Part shown: piece by piece, positions 42,719 through 50,587 of the stretch
Numbering within the stretch: position 1 is the first letter of the stretch
Layout: each line of letters opens with the position of its first letter
Assembly (NCBI RefSeq): GCF_009017275.1
Contig: NZ_WBZC01000010.1
Coordinates: forward strand, 62,001-126,000
Length of the DNA: 64,000 bases
Source: Alkaliphilus pronyensis
Lineage (GTDB): Bacteria; Bacillota; Clostridia; Peptostreptococcales; Natronincolaceae
Reading direction: 5' to 3'
Notes under the pieces: generated by a model
Seen by the model: the letters and a program-made list of their open reading frames with translations, nothing else
Database searches by the model: none
What the model was told of the DNA's origin: nothing
Program-made: the position numbers and the translations under genes

Positions 42719-43990
42719 TTAAGGGTACATTAGCTGGTAGATATTATCTATTTTGTTATTAGTCTTTTCGCATATATTAGATGGTATATTACTGTCATTT
42801 GATTTTTGAAGTTCATTTGGTATAGGAGGTAGTTCTTTAGCCAAAGGTTCTTTCATTTTATAATATTTAGTATTCTTAGACTTGCTATTACTATATGATA
42901 CAGGGTTTGGAGGCAAAGCTACACTACTCTTTGCTGATGGAGGCTGAAATTGATGGAAAGGACCATTACCTGGCACCCTTAAGGGATATTGTAGTCCTTG
43001 TGGTGCTTTTTTACTTCCTGCTTCATTATTTTGTTTCATATGAAGATAAACCTTTCTTTTTTTGTGCTTTTTGTGTTTTGGTTTATTTTCCTTTAAATAA
43101 CTTTTATTGCTTTCATCATCAGCTTTATTGTTGTCAATCTCAATTCTCTCACCTGCATCATTTTCTGATTCTACAAGGGTTGAGGAAGTTGTTATCTCTT
43201 CGTTACATTGTTGGGAGCTATGCTTATCACCTTCATTTAATGATAGCTTTAGTTTTTCAAGCTCTTCCTCATAGCCTATCATTTTACTCATTAAGGCTTC
43301 TAGCTCTATGTTATTACTGGTGTACAGCTTCTCCTTATAAGAGCTTATAAAATCATTGATTTTTTTCTTATCCTCTATAGAATGTTTTATACCAAGTTCG
43401 TCAATTATGCTTTTAACTAAAATCTCACCTAGGTTGGTTAAGTAATCCTCTATTAAAATATTAGAAGAAAGCTCTAATATAATTGAAGGAGTAGTATTAC
43501 CAAATAAGTATGACCAATATTTTGTGGCCTTCAGCTTTTTCCAACTATCAGCAATCCTATAAGAAAGCTGCTTTTCCCAAAATGCAAACTGCTTAATTAT
43601 GTTTCTGGTAATAAATGTACTGCTTTCCTCAATATCAAATGGTAGGTATATTGTTATATCTGTTGGCTTCTCACAGAAGTTAAACCCTATAATAATATCA
43701 GCAGCAAGGTACTCTAGTGATGCTTTATCGGCAGAACCTTCATCAATAACTATAATAGCCCCTTCCTTTTCGAGGGAAGCTTTAATAGTTTTCATTAAAG
43801 AAATAATATCTGCTTGAGGAACTAGAGTTTTTAGAATAATGGTTTTGTTGTATAGAGCAGGTGATATTATTATATTTTCAAAAACCAACTGGTAATTAAT
43901 TGACATAGAAATACAGGAAGCTATAATACTATCTCTTATACTATTATCGAAATCTATAATTGTCCTATTGTTCCATATTAAACTGCCCAT
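42719..43990 (-). CDS. Large hypothetical protein of the spore-surface island, with Lys- and Pro-rich tail
   Basis: Protein of 423 residues. Residues 1-230 look like a compact alpha/beta domain (IIISPALYNKTIILKTLVPQ; EKEGAIIVIDEGSADKASLE) that loosely recalls an amidase_3 fold but lacks its zinc ligands. A short coiled segment (about 230-255) follows, then an acidic stretch, a basic KPKHKKHKKRK patch near 312, and a Pro/Asn/Ser-rich disordered tail. GGTGGGGAAG precedes the ATG. A sigma-K-like promoter almost identical to that of the gene at 48938 lies 30-60 bases upstream. I know no family; a coat-morphogenesis protein is a reasonable guess. Confidence 0.6.
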   Translation of the reverse strand: MGSLIWNNRTIIDFDNSIRDSIIASCISMSINYQLVFENIIISPALYNKTIILKTLVPQADIISLMKTIKASLEKEGAIIVIDEGSADKASLEYLAADIIIGFNFCEKPTDITIYLPFDIEESSTFITRNIIKQFAFWEKQLSYRIADSWKKLKATKYWSYLFGNTTPSIILELSSNILIEDYLTNLGEILVKSIIDELGIKHSIEDKKKINDFISSYKEKLYTSNNIELEALMSKMIGYEEELEKLKLSLNEGDKHSSQQCNEEITTSSTLVESENDAGERIEIDNNKADDESNKSYLKENKPKHKKHKKRKVYLHMKQNNEAGSKKAPQGLQYPLRVPGNGPFHQFQPPSAKSSVALPPNPVSYSNSKSKNTKYYKMKEPLAKELPPIPNELQKSNDSNIPSNICEKTNNKIDNIYQLMYP

Positions 43991-44019
43991 GACTTCCCCA
44001 CCTTAAAAAGATTTTTATA

Positions 44020-44048
44020 CCATATTATGCAGCAGTTAAAAAAATGTG
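44020..44048 (-). promoter_or_regulatory. Sigma-K-like promoter of the 423-residue protein
   Basis: On the minus strand CACA (44048-44045), 15 bases, then CATAATATGGTAT (44029 downward). The -10 and its flanks (GCWGCATAWTATGGTATWA) are almost the same as those at 48868-48885. Confidence 0.6.
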
Positions 44049-44115
44049 TAAAAAAAAAGAATTAATTATAGAAAATATCATAATTAATTCTTTATATCAT
44101 CTATTGTAATATATA

Positions 44116-44874
44116 TCATCTAATAAAAAGCTGAGTTACAACAACCCCATACTTGTCCTTCACTATTCCAAGACCAATGTGTGTGAAGTTAGGATTTAAT
44201 ATGTTAGCCCTATGACCTGTGCTTGCCATTAGAAGGACATGGGCCTTTTTCACATCTCTAGCCTTAGCGAGGTTTTCACCAACTTGAGTAAAGGATATAC
44301 CTGCATCATAAACCATTTGATAAAAGGATCCATATGTAGGTGAGGTGTGGGAAAAATAATTGTTTTCTACTATATCTACACTTTTTTTATGGGCTACATT
44401 TGTAAGCTCTTGGTGTAATTCTAACTCATTTAATCCATTTTTCACTCTTTCTTGATTTACTAGCTCTAGCATTAATTCAACTGAAGAGCTATAGTTTTCT
44501 ATAGTAGAAGAGCTATTCTCATTATTAGCTGGTTCCTCTGCTTCCTTTTCTATTGGTTTTGTGTCTATAGGTGTATCAGTAGATTGATCTCCCTGTTTGT
44601 TTTCTACATAATTGCTCCTTAAGCTACGAATTAAATCGGCAGTTGATGAAAATCCCTTAGAATTTGAAGGCGTTTTTACTGTGGTAGAAGGATTATAAGT
44701 AGAGCTATTAGGTGGAGTGGTGTCTTTAGGCGAAGTGGTATTTACTGGATTAGCTTCACCTCTGTTATTTAAGTATTTTTGGAGTCCCCACGAGGCATAT
44801 ACCATACAGCTAGACTGAATAACAATAGTCGAAATGATGGCTAAACTAATGGTTTTCTTAAGTGTCTTTTTCAA
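44116..44874 (-). CDS. CAP-domain (SCP/PR-1-like, YkwD-type) secreted protein
   Basis: Protein of 252 residues. An N-terminal signal (KKTISLAIISTIVIQSSCMVYA) leads to a low-complexity Thr/Ser/Pro and Glu-rich linker (about 35-125). The CAP domain occupies the last 125 residues: LELVNQERVKNGLNELELHQ, KSVDIVENNYFSHTSPTYGS, QVGENLAKARD, TGHRANILNPNFTHIGLGIV, with the conserved His and Glu residues. Bacterial CAP proteins of this kind occur on spore coats (SafA-linked YkwD relatives) and cell surfaces, with no settled activity. It has a vegetative-type promoter rather than a sigma-K one. A second CAP protein lies at 49726-50553. Confidence 0.85.
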   Translation of the reverse strand: MKKTLKKTISLAIISTIVIQSSCMVYASWGLQKYLNNRGEANPVNTTSPKDTTPPNSSTYNPSTTVKTPSNSKGFSSTADLIRSLRSNYVENKQGDQSTDTPIDTKPIEKEAEEPANNENSSSTIENYSSSVELMLELVNQERVKNGLNELELHQELTNVAHKKSVDIVENNYFSHTSPTYGSFYQMVYDAGISFTQVGENLAKARDVKKAHVLLMASTGHRANILNPNFTHIGLGIVKDKYGVVVTQLFIR

Positions 44875-44921
44875 GTCAGTTTCCTCCCCTGAATGAATGG
44901 AATTTTTAATTACATAAATTT

Positions 44922-44950
44922 ATTATACTATACATAATATAGCAAAGCAA
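44922..44950 (-). promoter_or_regulatory. Sigma-A-like promoter of the CAP gene
   Basis: On the minus strand TTGCTT (44950-44945) and TATAAT (44927-44922) are 17 bases apart. This suggests vegetative or early expression, unlike the sigma-K-like genes around it. Confidence 0.5.
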
Positions 44951-45092
44951 AAGGTTAAATATGGTTATATCAACACATAAAGAGAAACAAAGTTTACATA
45001 AAGAAAGCTGTTTTTTTATAGAACTACTGTAACCTATTTATTTAGAAATAATATACTGGAGTATAAATGTTTTTTTATTGGGAGGGAATAAT

Positions 45093-45362
45093 TTGAAGCC
45101 AAAAACTAAAATGTATATTGATGCAAGAAACGAAAAAATTCATATGAATGAAACTAAGCAAATAGCCTATAAGATTAACGGTGCCGATGGTGATGAGATT
45201 AAGCAAAAAATTTTTGACTCTGTTGGACTACATTCCATAAAGATAGAAATAATTCCAAAAACAGAAAAGGTAATTATAACCTATAATGAAAACTATATTA
45301 GTCCCTCATACATGGAATACAAGTTTAATCATAAAGGACTTACCTTTAAGAGAGTAGAGTAG
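45093..45362 (+). CDS. Small HMA-fold-like protein 1 (no metal-binding cysteines)
   Basis: Protein of 89 residues starting at TTG 45093, with GGGAGGG seven bases upstream; ATG 45111 is an alternative. The pattern is beta-alpha-beta-beta-alpha: KQIAYKINGADGDEIKQKIF, SVGLHSIKIEIIPKTEKVII, then EYKFNHKGLTFKRVE. It is like a heavy-metal-associated (HMA/ferredoxin-like) domain, but the CxxC loop is absent. It is first of three adjacent genes with the same layout. Function unknown. Confidence 0.6.
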   Translation: MKPKTKMYIDARNEKIHMNETKQIAYKINGADGDEIKQKIFDSVGLHSIKIEIIPKTEKVIITYNENYISPSYMEYKFNHKGLTFKRVE

Positions 45363-45389
45363 AATTAACAATAATTGGAGGAACACTAC

Positions 45390-45686
45390 ATGTCAATTTA
45401 TAATGTAAATAGATTGTATGATAAAAAACAAGCAATTAATCTAAGACTTACTATAAAAAATATGTTATCACACAATGACTATAATATTATTGTAAAGGAG
45501 CTAAAAAAAGTAACAGGAATAAAAGAAATAGCTCCATATAACAATAGCAAGATTCTAAGTATTTCATATTGGCCATCAAGATTAATTTTTGAAAACATAT
45601 ATTATACAATAGGAATACTTGGATATAGAATAGATGCTCCTAAAGCTAAGCTAAACATAAATAATAATAACGTAAAGGGTGGCTGA
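45390..45686 (+). CDS. Small HMA-fold-like protein 2 (no metal-binding cysteines)
   Basis: Protein of 98 residues from ATG 45390, with GGAGG seven bases upstream. The core INLRLTIKNMLSHNDYNIIV, then ELKKVTGIKEIAPYNNSKIL and SISYWPSRLIFENIYYTIG, ends LGYRI, giving the repeated GI-x-x-I and GY-x-I marks of HMA domains without cysteines. It follows the first gene by 27 bases and precedes the third by 59, so they are likely an operon. Confidence 0.6.
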   Translation: MSIYNVNRLYDKKQAINLRLTIKNMLSHNDYNIIVKELKKVTGIKEIAPYNNSKILSISYWPSRLIFENIYYTIGILGYRIDAPKAKLNINNNNVKGG

Positions 45687-45745
45687 TGTGTAAAAAGAAA
45701 ATAATCAGACAGGCTGTCTGAATAATCAGTAATAGGAGTGATGAA

Positions 45746-46081
45746 ATGAGCTTATATGAAAAAAGAATTAATAGGGTGTCAGCTAAAATAGATGAATACA
45801 GTAAGTCATATGTGCCACCCAGGTATAAGGAGTTACTAGATAAATACATTAAAGAAAGTAGCCACAGTACTGTTACTATGAATATTATGATAACAGATTT
45901 ATTAACTGAGGAGGATCATTTTGCTATAACATCTGGCCTTAAAGAGTTAAAGGGTATTGATGGTATTGGGGAATTTCAACCTAAAAAGCTAACTGTCAGC
46001 TATAATCAAAATGAAACTAGCCTTGAGCATATTGTATTTAAGATTACTCAGCTTGGCTATAGGTATATTAATAGATTCTGA
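45746..46081 (+). CDS. Small HMA-fold-like protein 3 (no metal-binding cysteines)
   Basis: Protein of 111 residues from ATG 45746. An N-terminal basic helix (residues 1-37) precedes the same core: TVTMNIMITDLLTEEDHFAI, LKELKGIDGIGEFQPKKLTV, then HIVFKITQLGYRYINRF. The alignment with protein 2 is clear over the last 70 residues. No cysteine is present at all. With a putative coat gene next (46241), a structural role in the spore is possible but not shown. Confidence 0.6.
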   Translation: MSLYEKRINRVSAKIDEYSKSYVPPRYKELLDKYIKESSHSTVTMNIMITDLLTEEDHFAITSGLKELKGIDGIGEFQPKKLTVSYNQNETSLEHIVFKITQLGYRYINRF

Positions 46082-46240
46082 AAAAAGTGCTAAGGGCCAG
46101 TATGGCTACAAAAATTTAGTTTTTAACAAAATCTAAAGATTAATATGTTTGTTGTAACACATAGCTAAGGCAATTAATACAATGAAGTAGAAGTAAAAAC
46201 ATAAGCTTGAATTTCTATAAAATGAAAAGGAGGATATTAT

Positions 46241-46882
46241 ATGTCTGAAGTAAGTAAAAGTCAAGTACAACCAGGCCAATGTCCTGTTGTTGAAGGTGTA
46301 CCAGTTTGTCCACCACCAGATAGAGTTGAATGTATAGTTGTGGATAAGGTATATGATAGCTGTTTCCAAATTGATGACAGAACAAGGGAAATATTTACAG
46401 ATTCAGAGGAATTTGGAGTAGGACTTGAGCTAGGTAGACCAATTCGTTGTTCTTTAACAAGAGGAGAAGAAATATCGTGTACAGAGATTAGTCGTAGGCC
46501 AATTGGTGATGGCTTCTTTACAATAGTGCTTTCTGTAAATGTTCCTATTACATTAATTAATCCAGAAGCTACTAATGGTGAAGAAGGGAGAATCGACAGA
46601 ATATTTACATTTAGTAAAACCGTAACCTTATGTGCCCCTGAAGGTGTTGAAATCGACTGTAGTGAAAGTACAATATTATCCTGCAACTGTGTAGTAACTG
46701 ACATCGATGATAATGAAGAAGAAATAGAGTTCTTTATAACATGCGATATTCAGGTTTGTATAGTAGTAAAAGCTATTCTTAGGGTTCAACTATTAGTACC
46801 TAGCTATGGTTTCTGTGTACCCGCACCCTGTGTAACAATTCCGGGTGTTTGCCCTCCATTACCACCAGATCAGTGCTTCTAG
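46241..46882 (+). CDS. Putative spore-coat protein, ECIxVDKVY family, Cys-rich short form
   Basis: Protein of 213 residues and 17 or so cysteines, with no signal peptide. VECIVVDKVYDSCFQIDDRT lies near residue 27; the end carries CDIQVCIVVKAILRVQLLVP and SYGFCVPAPCVTIPG, and closes CPPLPPDQCF. These blocks match the proteins at 28320-29225 and 48938-49564. The Cys content and Pro-rich ends fit a cross-linked outer spore layer. AAAAGGAGG precedes the ATG. I could not find a convincing sigma-K promoter in the 159-base gap upstream. A hairpin terminator follows. Confidence 0.65.
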   Translation: MSEVSKSQVQPGQCPVVEGVPVCPPPDRVECIVVDKVYDSCFQIDDRTREIFTDSEEFGVGLELGRPIRCSLTRGEEISCTEISRRPIGDGFFTIVLSVNVPITLINPEATNGEEGRIDRIFTFSKTVTLCAPEGVEIDCSESTILSCNCVVTDIDDNEEEIEFFITCDIQVCIVVKAILRVQLLVPSYGFCVPAPCVTIPGVCPPLPPDQCF

Positions 46883-46897
46883 CATAGCTTTTTAGTT

Positions 46898-46930
46898 AAG
46901 AGTCATCTAGTGTATGGCTCTTTTTCTTTT
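46898..46930 (+). terminator. Hairpin terminator after the Cys-rich coat-like gene
   Basis: AAGAGTCAT (46898-46906) pairs with ATGGCTCTT (46914-46922; one G-T pair) and is followed by a T-rich run. Confidence 0.75.
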
Positions 46931-47052
46931 TTACAGGTATGATTTTCATTATTGTAACTGCTTCTTTTGTACTTTAATAAATTACTATAATAACTTATAA
47001 TAAAAACATAATAAAAATGCTTTAATAACGTCTTTTTGAGGAGTGAAATATA

Positions 47053-48375
47053 ATGGATCTATTTGATATAGTAAAGGATAAAGCGCTGGAAGCTCAAGGA
47101 CCCTTAGCAGATAAAATGAGACCTAAAAAAATGAGTGAAATAATTGGACAAGAGCATTTGCTGGAAAAGGGAAGATGTTTACATAGGTGTTTAACTGCAA
47201 AGCGTTTACCCTCAATAATTCTATGGGGGCCTCCTGGAACAGGGAAAACTACTATTGCTAGGGTTATAGCAAAGGAAGTTGAGGCTGCCTTTTATCAGCT
47301 TAATGCAGTAACCTCTGGTGTTAAGGAAATTAGGGAGGTTATTGAGAAAGCAAATAATAACATAGGAATGTATAACAAGAAAAGTATTTTATTTATAGAT
47401 GAAATACATCGCTTTTCTAAAAACCAACAGGATGCACTATTACCCCATGTTGAAAACGGGTTAATAATATTGATAGGCGCAACCACTGAAAACCCATATT
47501 TCCAAGTGAATAGTGCATTAATATCCCGTACCACAGTTTTAAAGCTAGAGCTTCTAAAATCACTAGATATAATACTACTATTGAGGAGGGCACTTAAAGA
47601 CAAAGAATTTGGATTAGGAGATTTGAATGTAGAGATTACTGATGAGGCAATAGAGCATATAGCTACAATTTCAGGTGGTGATGCAAGAAGAGCTTTAAAC
47701 GCCTTAGAAATATCTGTACTAAGCACTCCCTTAGATAAGGATATGAAGATATATATTGACTTAAATACTGCACAGGAATCAATTCAGAAAAGGGCTGTTC
47801 TATATGATAAGGACGGTGATCAGCATTACGATGTTATATCGGCCTTTATTAAAAGTATTCGTGGTAGTGATCCCGACGCAGCTCTCCACTATTTAGCCAA
47901 GATGCTTTATGGAGGAGAAGATCCAGAGTTCATAGCAAGAAGACTTATAATTTCTGCCTCTGAAGACATTGGCAATGCTGACCCAAATGCTTTACAGGTT
48001 GCCATATCCGCCCACGAGGCCTTTAAAATTATTGGTATGCCTGAAGGTAGAATACCCCTAGCTCAAGCTACTACATATTTAGCAACTGCTCCTAAAAGTA
48101 ATGCTGCTTATTTAGGAATTAACATGGCACTACAGGATGTAGAAAAAACACAAACAACCGTACCTATCCATTTAAGAGATTCTAGCTATAGGGGAGCTAA
48201 AGCCTTTGGACATGGTGATGGATATAAGTATCCCCATAGCTATCCAAATAACTATATAAATCAGCAATATCAACCCGACAAGCTACTGGGAAAAGTATAC
48301 TATATTCCATCTGCTAATGGCTATGAGGAAAAAATAATAAGGCATATGGAGTATATTAAAGAGGAAAATGAGTAG
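47053..48375 (+). CDS. rarA: Replication-associated recombination protein A (RarA/MgsA AAA+ ATPase)
   Basis: AAA+ ATPase of 440 residues of the clamp-loader clade that acts at stalled replication forks. Walker A GPPGTGKTTIAR is at about residues 56-67, Walker B LFIDEIHRFSK at about 115, sensor 1 GATTENPYF near 143, and SGGDARRALNALE (sensor 2) near 215. The tetramerisation region follows with GSDPDAALHYLAKMLYGGED and AYLGINMALQDVE. Length is normal. GAGGAG lies upstream of the ATG. It is an intact core gene inside the spore-surface island, often found near the Rrf2-iscS genes in Clostridia. Confidence 0.93.
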   Translation: MDLFDIVKDKALEAQGPLADKMRPKKMSEIIGQEHLLEKGRCLHRCLTAKRLPSIILWGPPGTGKTTIARVIAKEVEAAFYQLNAVTSGVKEIREVIEKANNNIGMYNKKSILFIDEIHRFSKNQQDALLPHVENGLIILIGATTENPYFQVNSALISRTTVLKLELLKSLDIILLLRRALKDKEFGLGDLNVEITDEAIEHIATISGGDARRALNALEISVLSTPLDKDMKIYIDLNTAQESIQKRAVLYDKDGDQHYDVISAFIKSIRGSDPDAALHYLAKMLYGGEDPEFIARRLIISASEDIGNADPNALQVAISAHEAFKIIGMPEGRIPLAQATTYLATAPKSNAAYLGINMALQDVEKTQTTVPIHLRDSSYRGAKAFGHGDGYKYPHSYPNNYINQQYQPDKLLGKVYYIPSANGYEEKIIRHMEYIKEENE

Positions 48376-48437
48376 TGTTTCTAACGTAACCTATTGATTT
48401 TAATTTCATATATTATACTAAGAAATCAATAGGAGGA

Positions 48438-48728
48438 ATGACCGTGGTTAATATTAAAAATACCCTGTATTATATTGCAGTTTTCGAATCAAGAAATCAT
48501 GCAATATACTTATATCAACATATTAAACGCAATGGAATACATGAATATGAATTAGTATCTACACCATGCCAAATAAAATCTGGTTGTAGCTACTCCTTAA
48601 AGTTTAAGAATCTAGAGGATTATAAGTTAGTTCAAGAGGAAGCTCAAAAAATTAAGTGTAAAATTTTATCTGTTTATTCAGTTGAGAAGCTTAAGGGTAA
48701 AAGAATACTAAAAAAACTAGCTATTTAA
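48438..48728 (+). CDS. DUF3343-type small protein
   Basis: Protein of 96 residues from ATG 48438 (TAGGAGG upstream). YYIAVFESRNHAIYLYQHIK, then LVSTPCQIKSGCSYSLKF matches the DUF3343 pattern, with two cysteines in a PC-x5-C arrangement. The family has been proposed to carry sulfur or selenium, which is not established. It follows rarA by 62 bases and may be independent of it. Confidence 0.75.
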   Translation: MTVVNIKNTLYYIAVFESRNHAIYLYQHIKRNGIHEYELVSTPCQIKSGCSYSLKFKNLEDYKLVQEEAQKIKCKILSVYSVEKLKGKRILKKLAI

Positions 48729-48850
48729 GATATTTGCATATTGTTAACAAGCTCTTAAAGAGTAGCCTCCATATAATTGATATTTACATGTGTAAATAGT
48801 ATTAATGTAGAGGATTTAACTTGAAAGAACTTGTTTTTTTTTATTTTTGT

Positions 48851-48879
48851 CACCATATCCCTTTCGGCAGCATATTATG
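48851..48879 (+). promoter_or_regulatory. Sigma-K-like promoter of the third coat-like paralogue
   Basis: CACC (48851-48854), 16 bases, then CATATTATGG (48871-48880), preceded by G, fits the sigma-K -10 GCATAnnnTa except its last base. It is nearly identical to the promoter at 44020-44048. The start codon lies about 60 bases downstream. Confidence 0.6.
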
Positions 48880-48937
48880 GTATTAGTATGAGTTTTGATA
48901 CATTTTTGAGTACAATCATTAAAAGGGAGGGAAGTAG

Positions 48938-49564
48938 ATGTCAGATATAGATGTTGAACAAATAGCTTTTCCAGATTTTAAATCAGAATGTATTATTGCA
49001 GATAAAATATATGCCCATTGCCAATTGAGGGAGTGCTTTGAAAAGGCTGTAATTGAACTACCTAAGGAGGGTTTATTTGAATTCATAGAAATAAGATTTA
49101 TGCCTGGAGAATTAGTATTAGGAACACTATTTATTTCTCCCATTGTTAATAGACCAAATTTTAGACGTGTCAGCTTTAGAGTCCTTATACCCTTTGTAGT
49201 AAAAGTTAGAAATACTGAAACTAATGAAATAATAGTGTTAAGCAATGAATTACCCGAAATACATAAAGATTTAGTATTATTTATGCCTAAGGCCAGGGAC
49301 GAATTTAAGTTTGAAATTAAATTAGAAACAGCATCTCAGCTTTTAACAGATGTAACTAAAGAAGGAAATAGCCTAGTATGTGCTATTGGTGTTTTCATAG
49401 TTGTTAAGGTAGTAGGTAGGGTACAATTATTAATACCAGTGTTTCAATTTTGTCCTGAACCATCTGAATGTGAAGAGTTTATAGAAGATGAAACAAGCTT
49501 TTTGTTTGATACAGCACCATTTCCAGAGCTTTTTCCAAGCCAACTAGAAGATTTTAGATTATAA
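48938..49564 (+). CDS. Putative spore-coat protein, ECIxxDKxY family, third paralogue
   Basis: Protein of 208 residues. Near residue 17 it has SECIIADKIYAHCQLRECFE; near the end AIGVFIVVKVVGRVQLLIPV with FQFCPEPSEC. Between them lie strand-rich segments (FRRVSFRVLIPFVVKVRNTE) like a beta-sandwich. It has fewer cysteines than its paralogue at 46241 and ends in an acidic/aromatic tail. AAGGGAGGG precedes the ATG. A sigma-K-like promoter lies upstream, and a full copy of the dispersed repeat begins at the stop codon. A link to the SPOCS-type (SipL) domain is possible but I cannot confirm it. Confidence 0.65.
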   Translation: MSDIDVEQIAFPDFKSECIIADKIYAHCQLRECFEKAVIELPKEGLFEFIEIRFMPGELVLGTLFISPIVNRPNFRRVSFRVLIPFVVKVRNTETNEIIVLSNELPEIHKDLVLFMPKARDEFKFEIKLETASQLLTDVTKEGNSLVCAIGVFIVVKVVGRVQLLIPVFQFCPEPSECEEFIEDETSFLFDTAPFPELFPSQLEDFRL

Positions 49565-49684
49565 AGAAAACTTAGTTCAGATGGAGTTTTAACTCCACCT
49601 GAACTCTAGTTGCACTTATTTCGAAGCTTGGCGGCACTTATCTCCCGCTTAAGAAGCGGGAGTGTTAGTAACGCCGCTGAGATA
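49561..49684 (+). repeat. Dispersed hairpin repeat, full copy E (reference copy)
   Basis: About 124 bases in two hairpins. The left one has arms GTTCAGATGGAGTT and AACTCCACCTGAAC around TT. The right one has inner arms CTCCCGCTT and AAGCGGGAG with outer GCGGC and GCCGC. The same sequence occurs at 16179-16312 (inverted, nearly identical), and partly at 18611-18690, 42652-42702 and 4017-4080. No transposase is linked. Confidence 0.88.
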
Positions 49685-49687
49685 AAA

Positions 49688-49713
49688 AAAACTGCCGACT
49701 GGCAGTTTTTTTT
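49688..49713. terminator. Hairpin terminator between the coat-like gene and the CAP gene
   Basis: AACTGCC (49690-49696) pairs with GGCAGTT (49701-49707); A7 and T8 flanks make it usable in both directions. Confidence 0.85.
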
Positions 49714-49725
49714 ATAGCAACTTAT

Positions 49726-50553
49726 TTACTTTGTTATAAACATTTGTGTGTAGTATCCATTATGAATACCTATTCCAATATGAGTAAAGCTTGGGTTAAG
49801 AATATTTTTTCTATGACCATCAGAGTTCATTAATGCATTGTGAGCTGATTCTACACTACTATGCATTGCAATATTCTCTCCTGCTCCTCTAAACTGTATT
49901 CCAAAGTCACGCATCATATCAAATGGAGAACCATAGGTTGGTGATTGATGGGAGAAATATTTGTTATCGTGCATGTCTTTAGACTTAACTCTAGCAACAT
50001 AAGACAAATCTACATCTATTTTCAGTGGCGTTACTCCTGCCTTTTCTCTTTCAGAATTAACTAATTCTATCATCTTGATTTCATTAGCAGTTAATGAATG
50101 TCTTTCATTTTCCACTGGCTCCTCTGGTGTTGGAGCAGGTGCTGGCTCTGGTGTTGGAGCAGGTGCTGGCTCTGGTGTTGGAGCTGGTGCTGGCTCTGGT
50201 GTTGGAGCTGGTGTTGGCTCTGGTGCTGGAGCTGGTGTTGGCTCTGGTGCTGGAGCCGGTGTTGGCTCTGGCGTTGGAGCAGGTGCTGGTGTAGGTGTTG
50301 GTTCTGGTTGGGGCATTGGAGTTACTGGTTGAAATTTTCCCCACCTATTAATTACATTATTAAATCTAGTATTAATATTTAATCCTCTCATATTAAAACT
50401 AAATACAGTTCTTAGGTTACCTACACTTATAAATCTTACTTGATTACACTCCTTATAATCTGAAGCTCCACTGACAGGTAGTGTTGCTGTTAGGAACAGG
50501 GCGATAACTAGGGCCATGATTAATAGTTTCTTAGAAAATATATTCTTTAACAT
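49726..50553 (-). CDS. CAP-domain secreted protein with a Pro-rich repeat linker
   Basis: Protein of 275 residues. An N-terminal signal peptide ([23 protein letters not shown]) is followed by a short domain (about 30-90), then a TPEPAPAP repeat linker (about 95-147), then a CAP domain: [78 protein letters not shown]. It is likely exported and set away from the surface by the linker. AAAGGAGGATG lies upstream. The promoter region carries a perfect GTTACA dyad. It resembles the protein at 44116-44874 in its CAP part but not in the linker. Confidence 0.88.
   Translation of the reverse strand: MLKNIFSKKLLIMALVIALFLTATLPVSGASDYKECNQVRFISVGNLRTVFSFNMRGLNINTRFNNVINRWGKFQPVTPMPQPEPTPTPAPAPTPEPTPAPAPEPTPAPAPEPTPAPTPEPAPAPTPEPAPAPTPEPAPAPTPEEPVENERHSLTANEIKMIELVNSEREKAGVTPLKIDVDLSYVARVKSKDMHDNKYFSHQSPTYGSPFDMMRDFGIQFRGAGENIAMHSSVESAHNALMNSDGHRKNILNPSFTHIGIGIHNGYYTQMFITK
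50129..50292 (+). repeat. 24-bp tandem repeat inside the CAP gene
   Basis: About 6.8 units of 24 bases (GTTGGAGCAGGTGCTGGCTC plus TGGT and variants), in frame with the minus-strand gene, each encoding eight residues of Pro/Ala/Thr/Glu. The first two units are identical, and the copy number may vary between strains. Confidence 0.88.
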
Positions 50554-50587
50554 AAAATCATCCTCCTTTTTTAAACTTGTATACTAT

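Noticed and set aside
42895-43350. A 151-codon plus-strand open frame opposite the 423-residue gene.
   Set aside because: It has no ribosome-binding site, an odd Tyr/Phe/Leu composition and lies within a gene with good start signals on the other strand.
46082-46240. A sigma-K promoter before the Cys-rich coat-like gene.
   Set aside because: CATAGCTAA and CATAAGCTT occur, but no mACm lies at 15-17 bases upstream of either.
50075-50382. Overlapping plus-strand open frames of Gly/Val/Ala or Trp/Cys repeats.
   Set aside because: They are shadows of the 24-bp repeat in the CAP gene; no ribosome-binding site and all frames are open because the repeat is a multiple of three.
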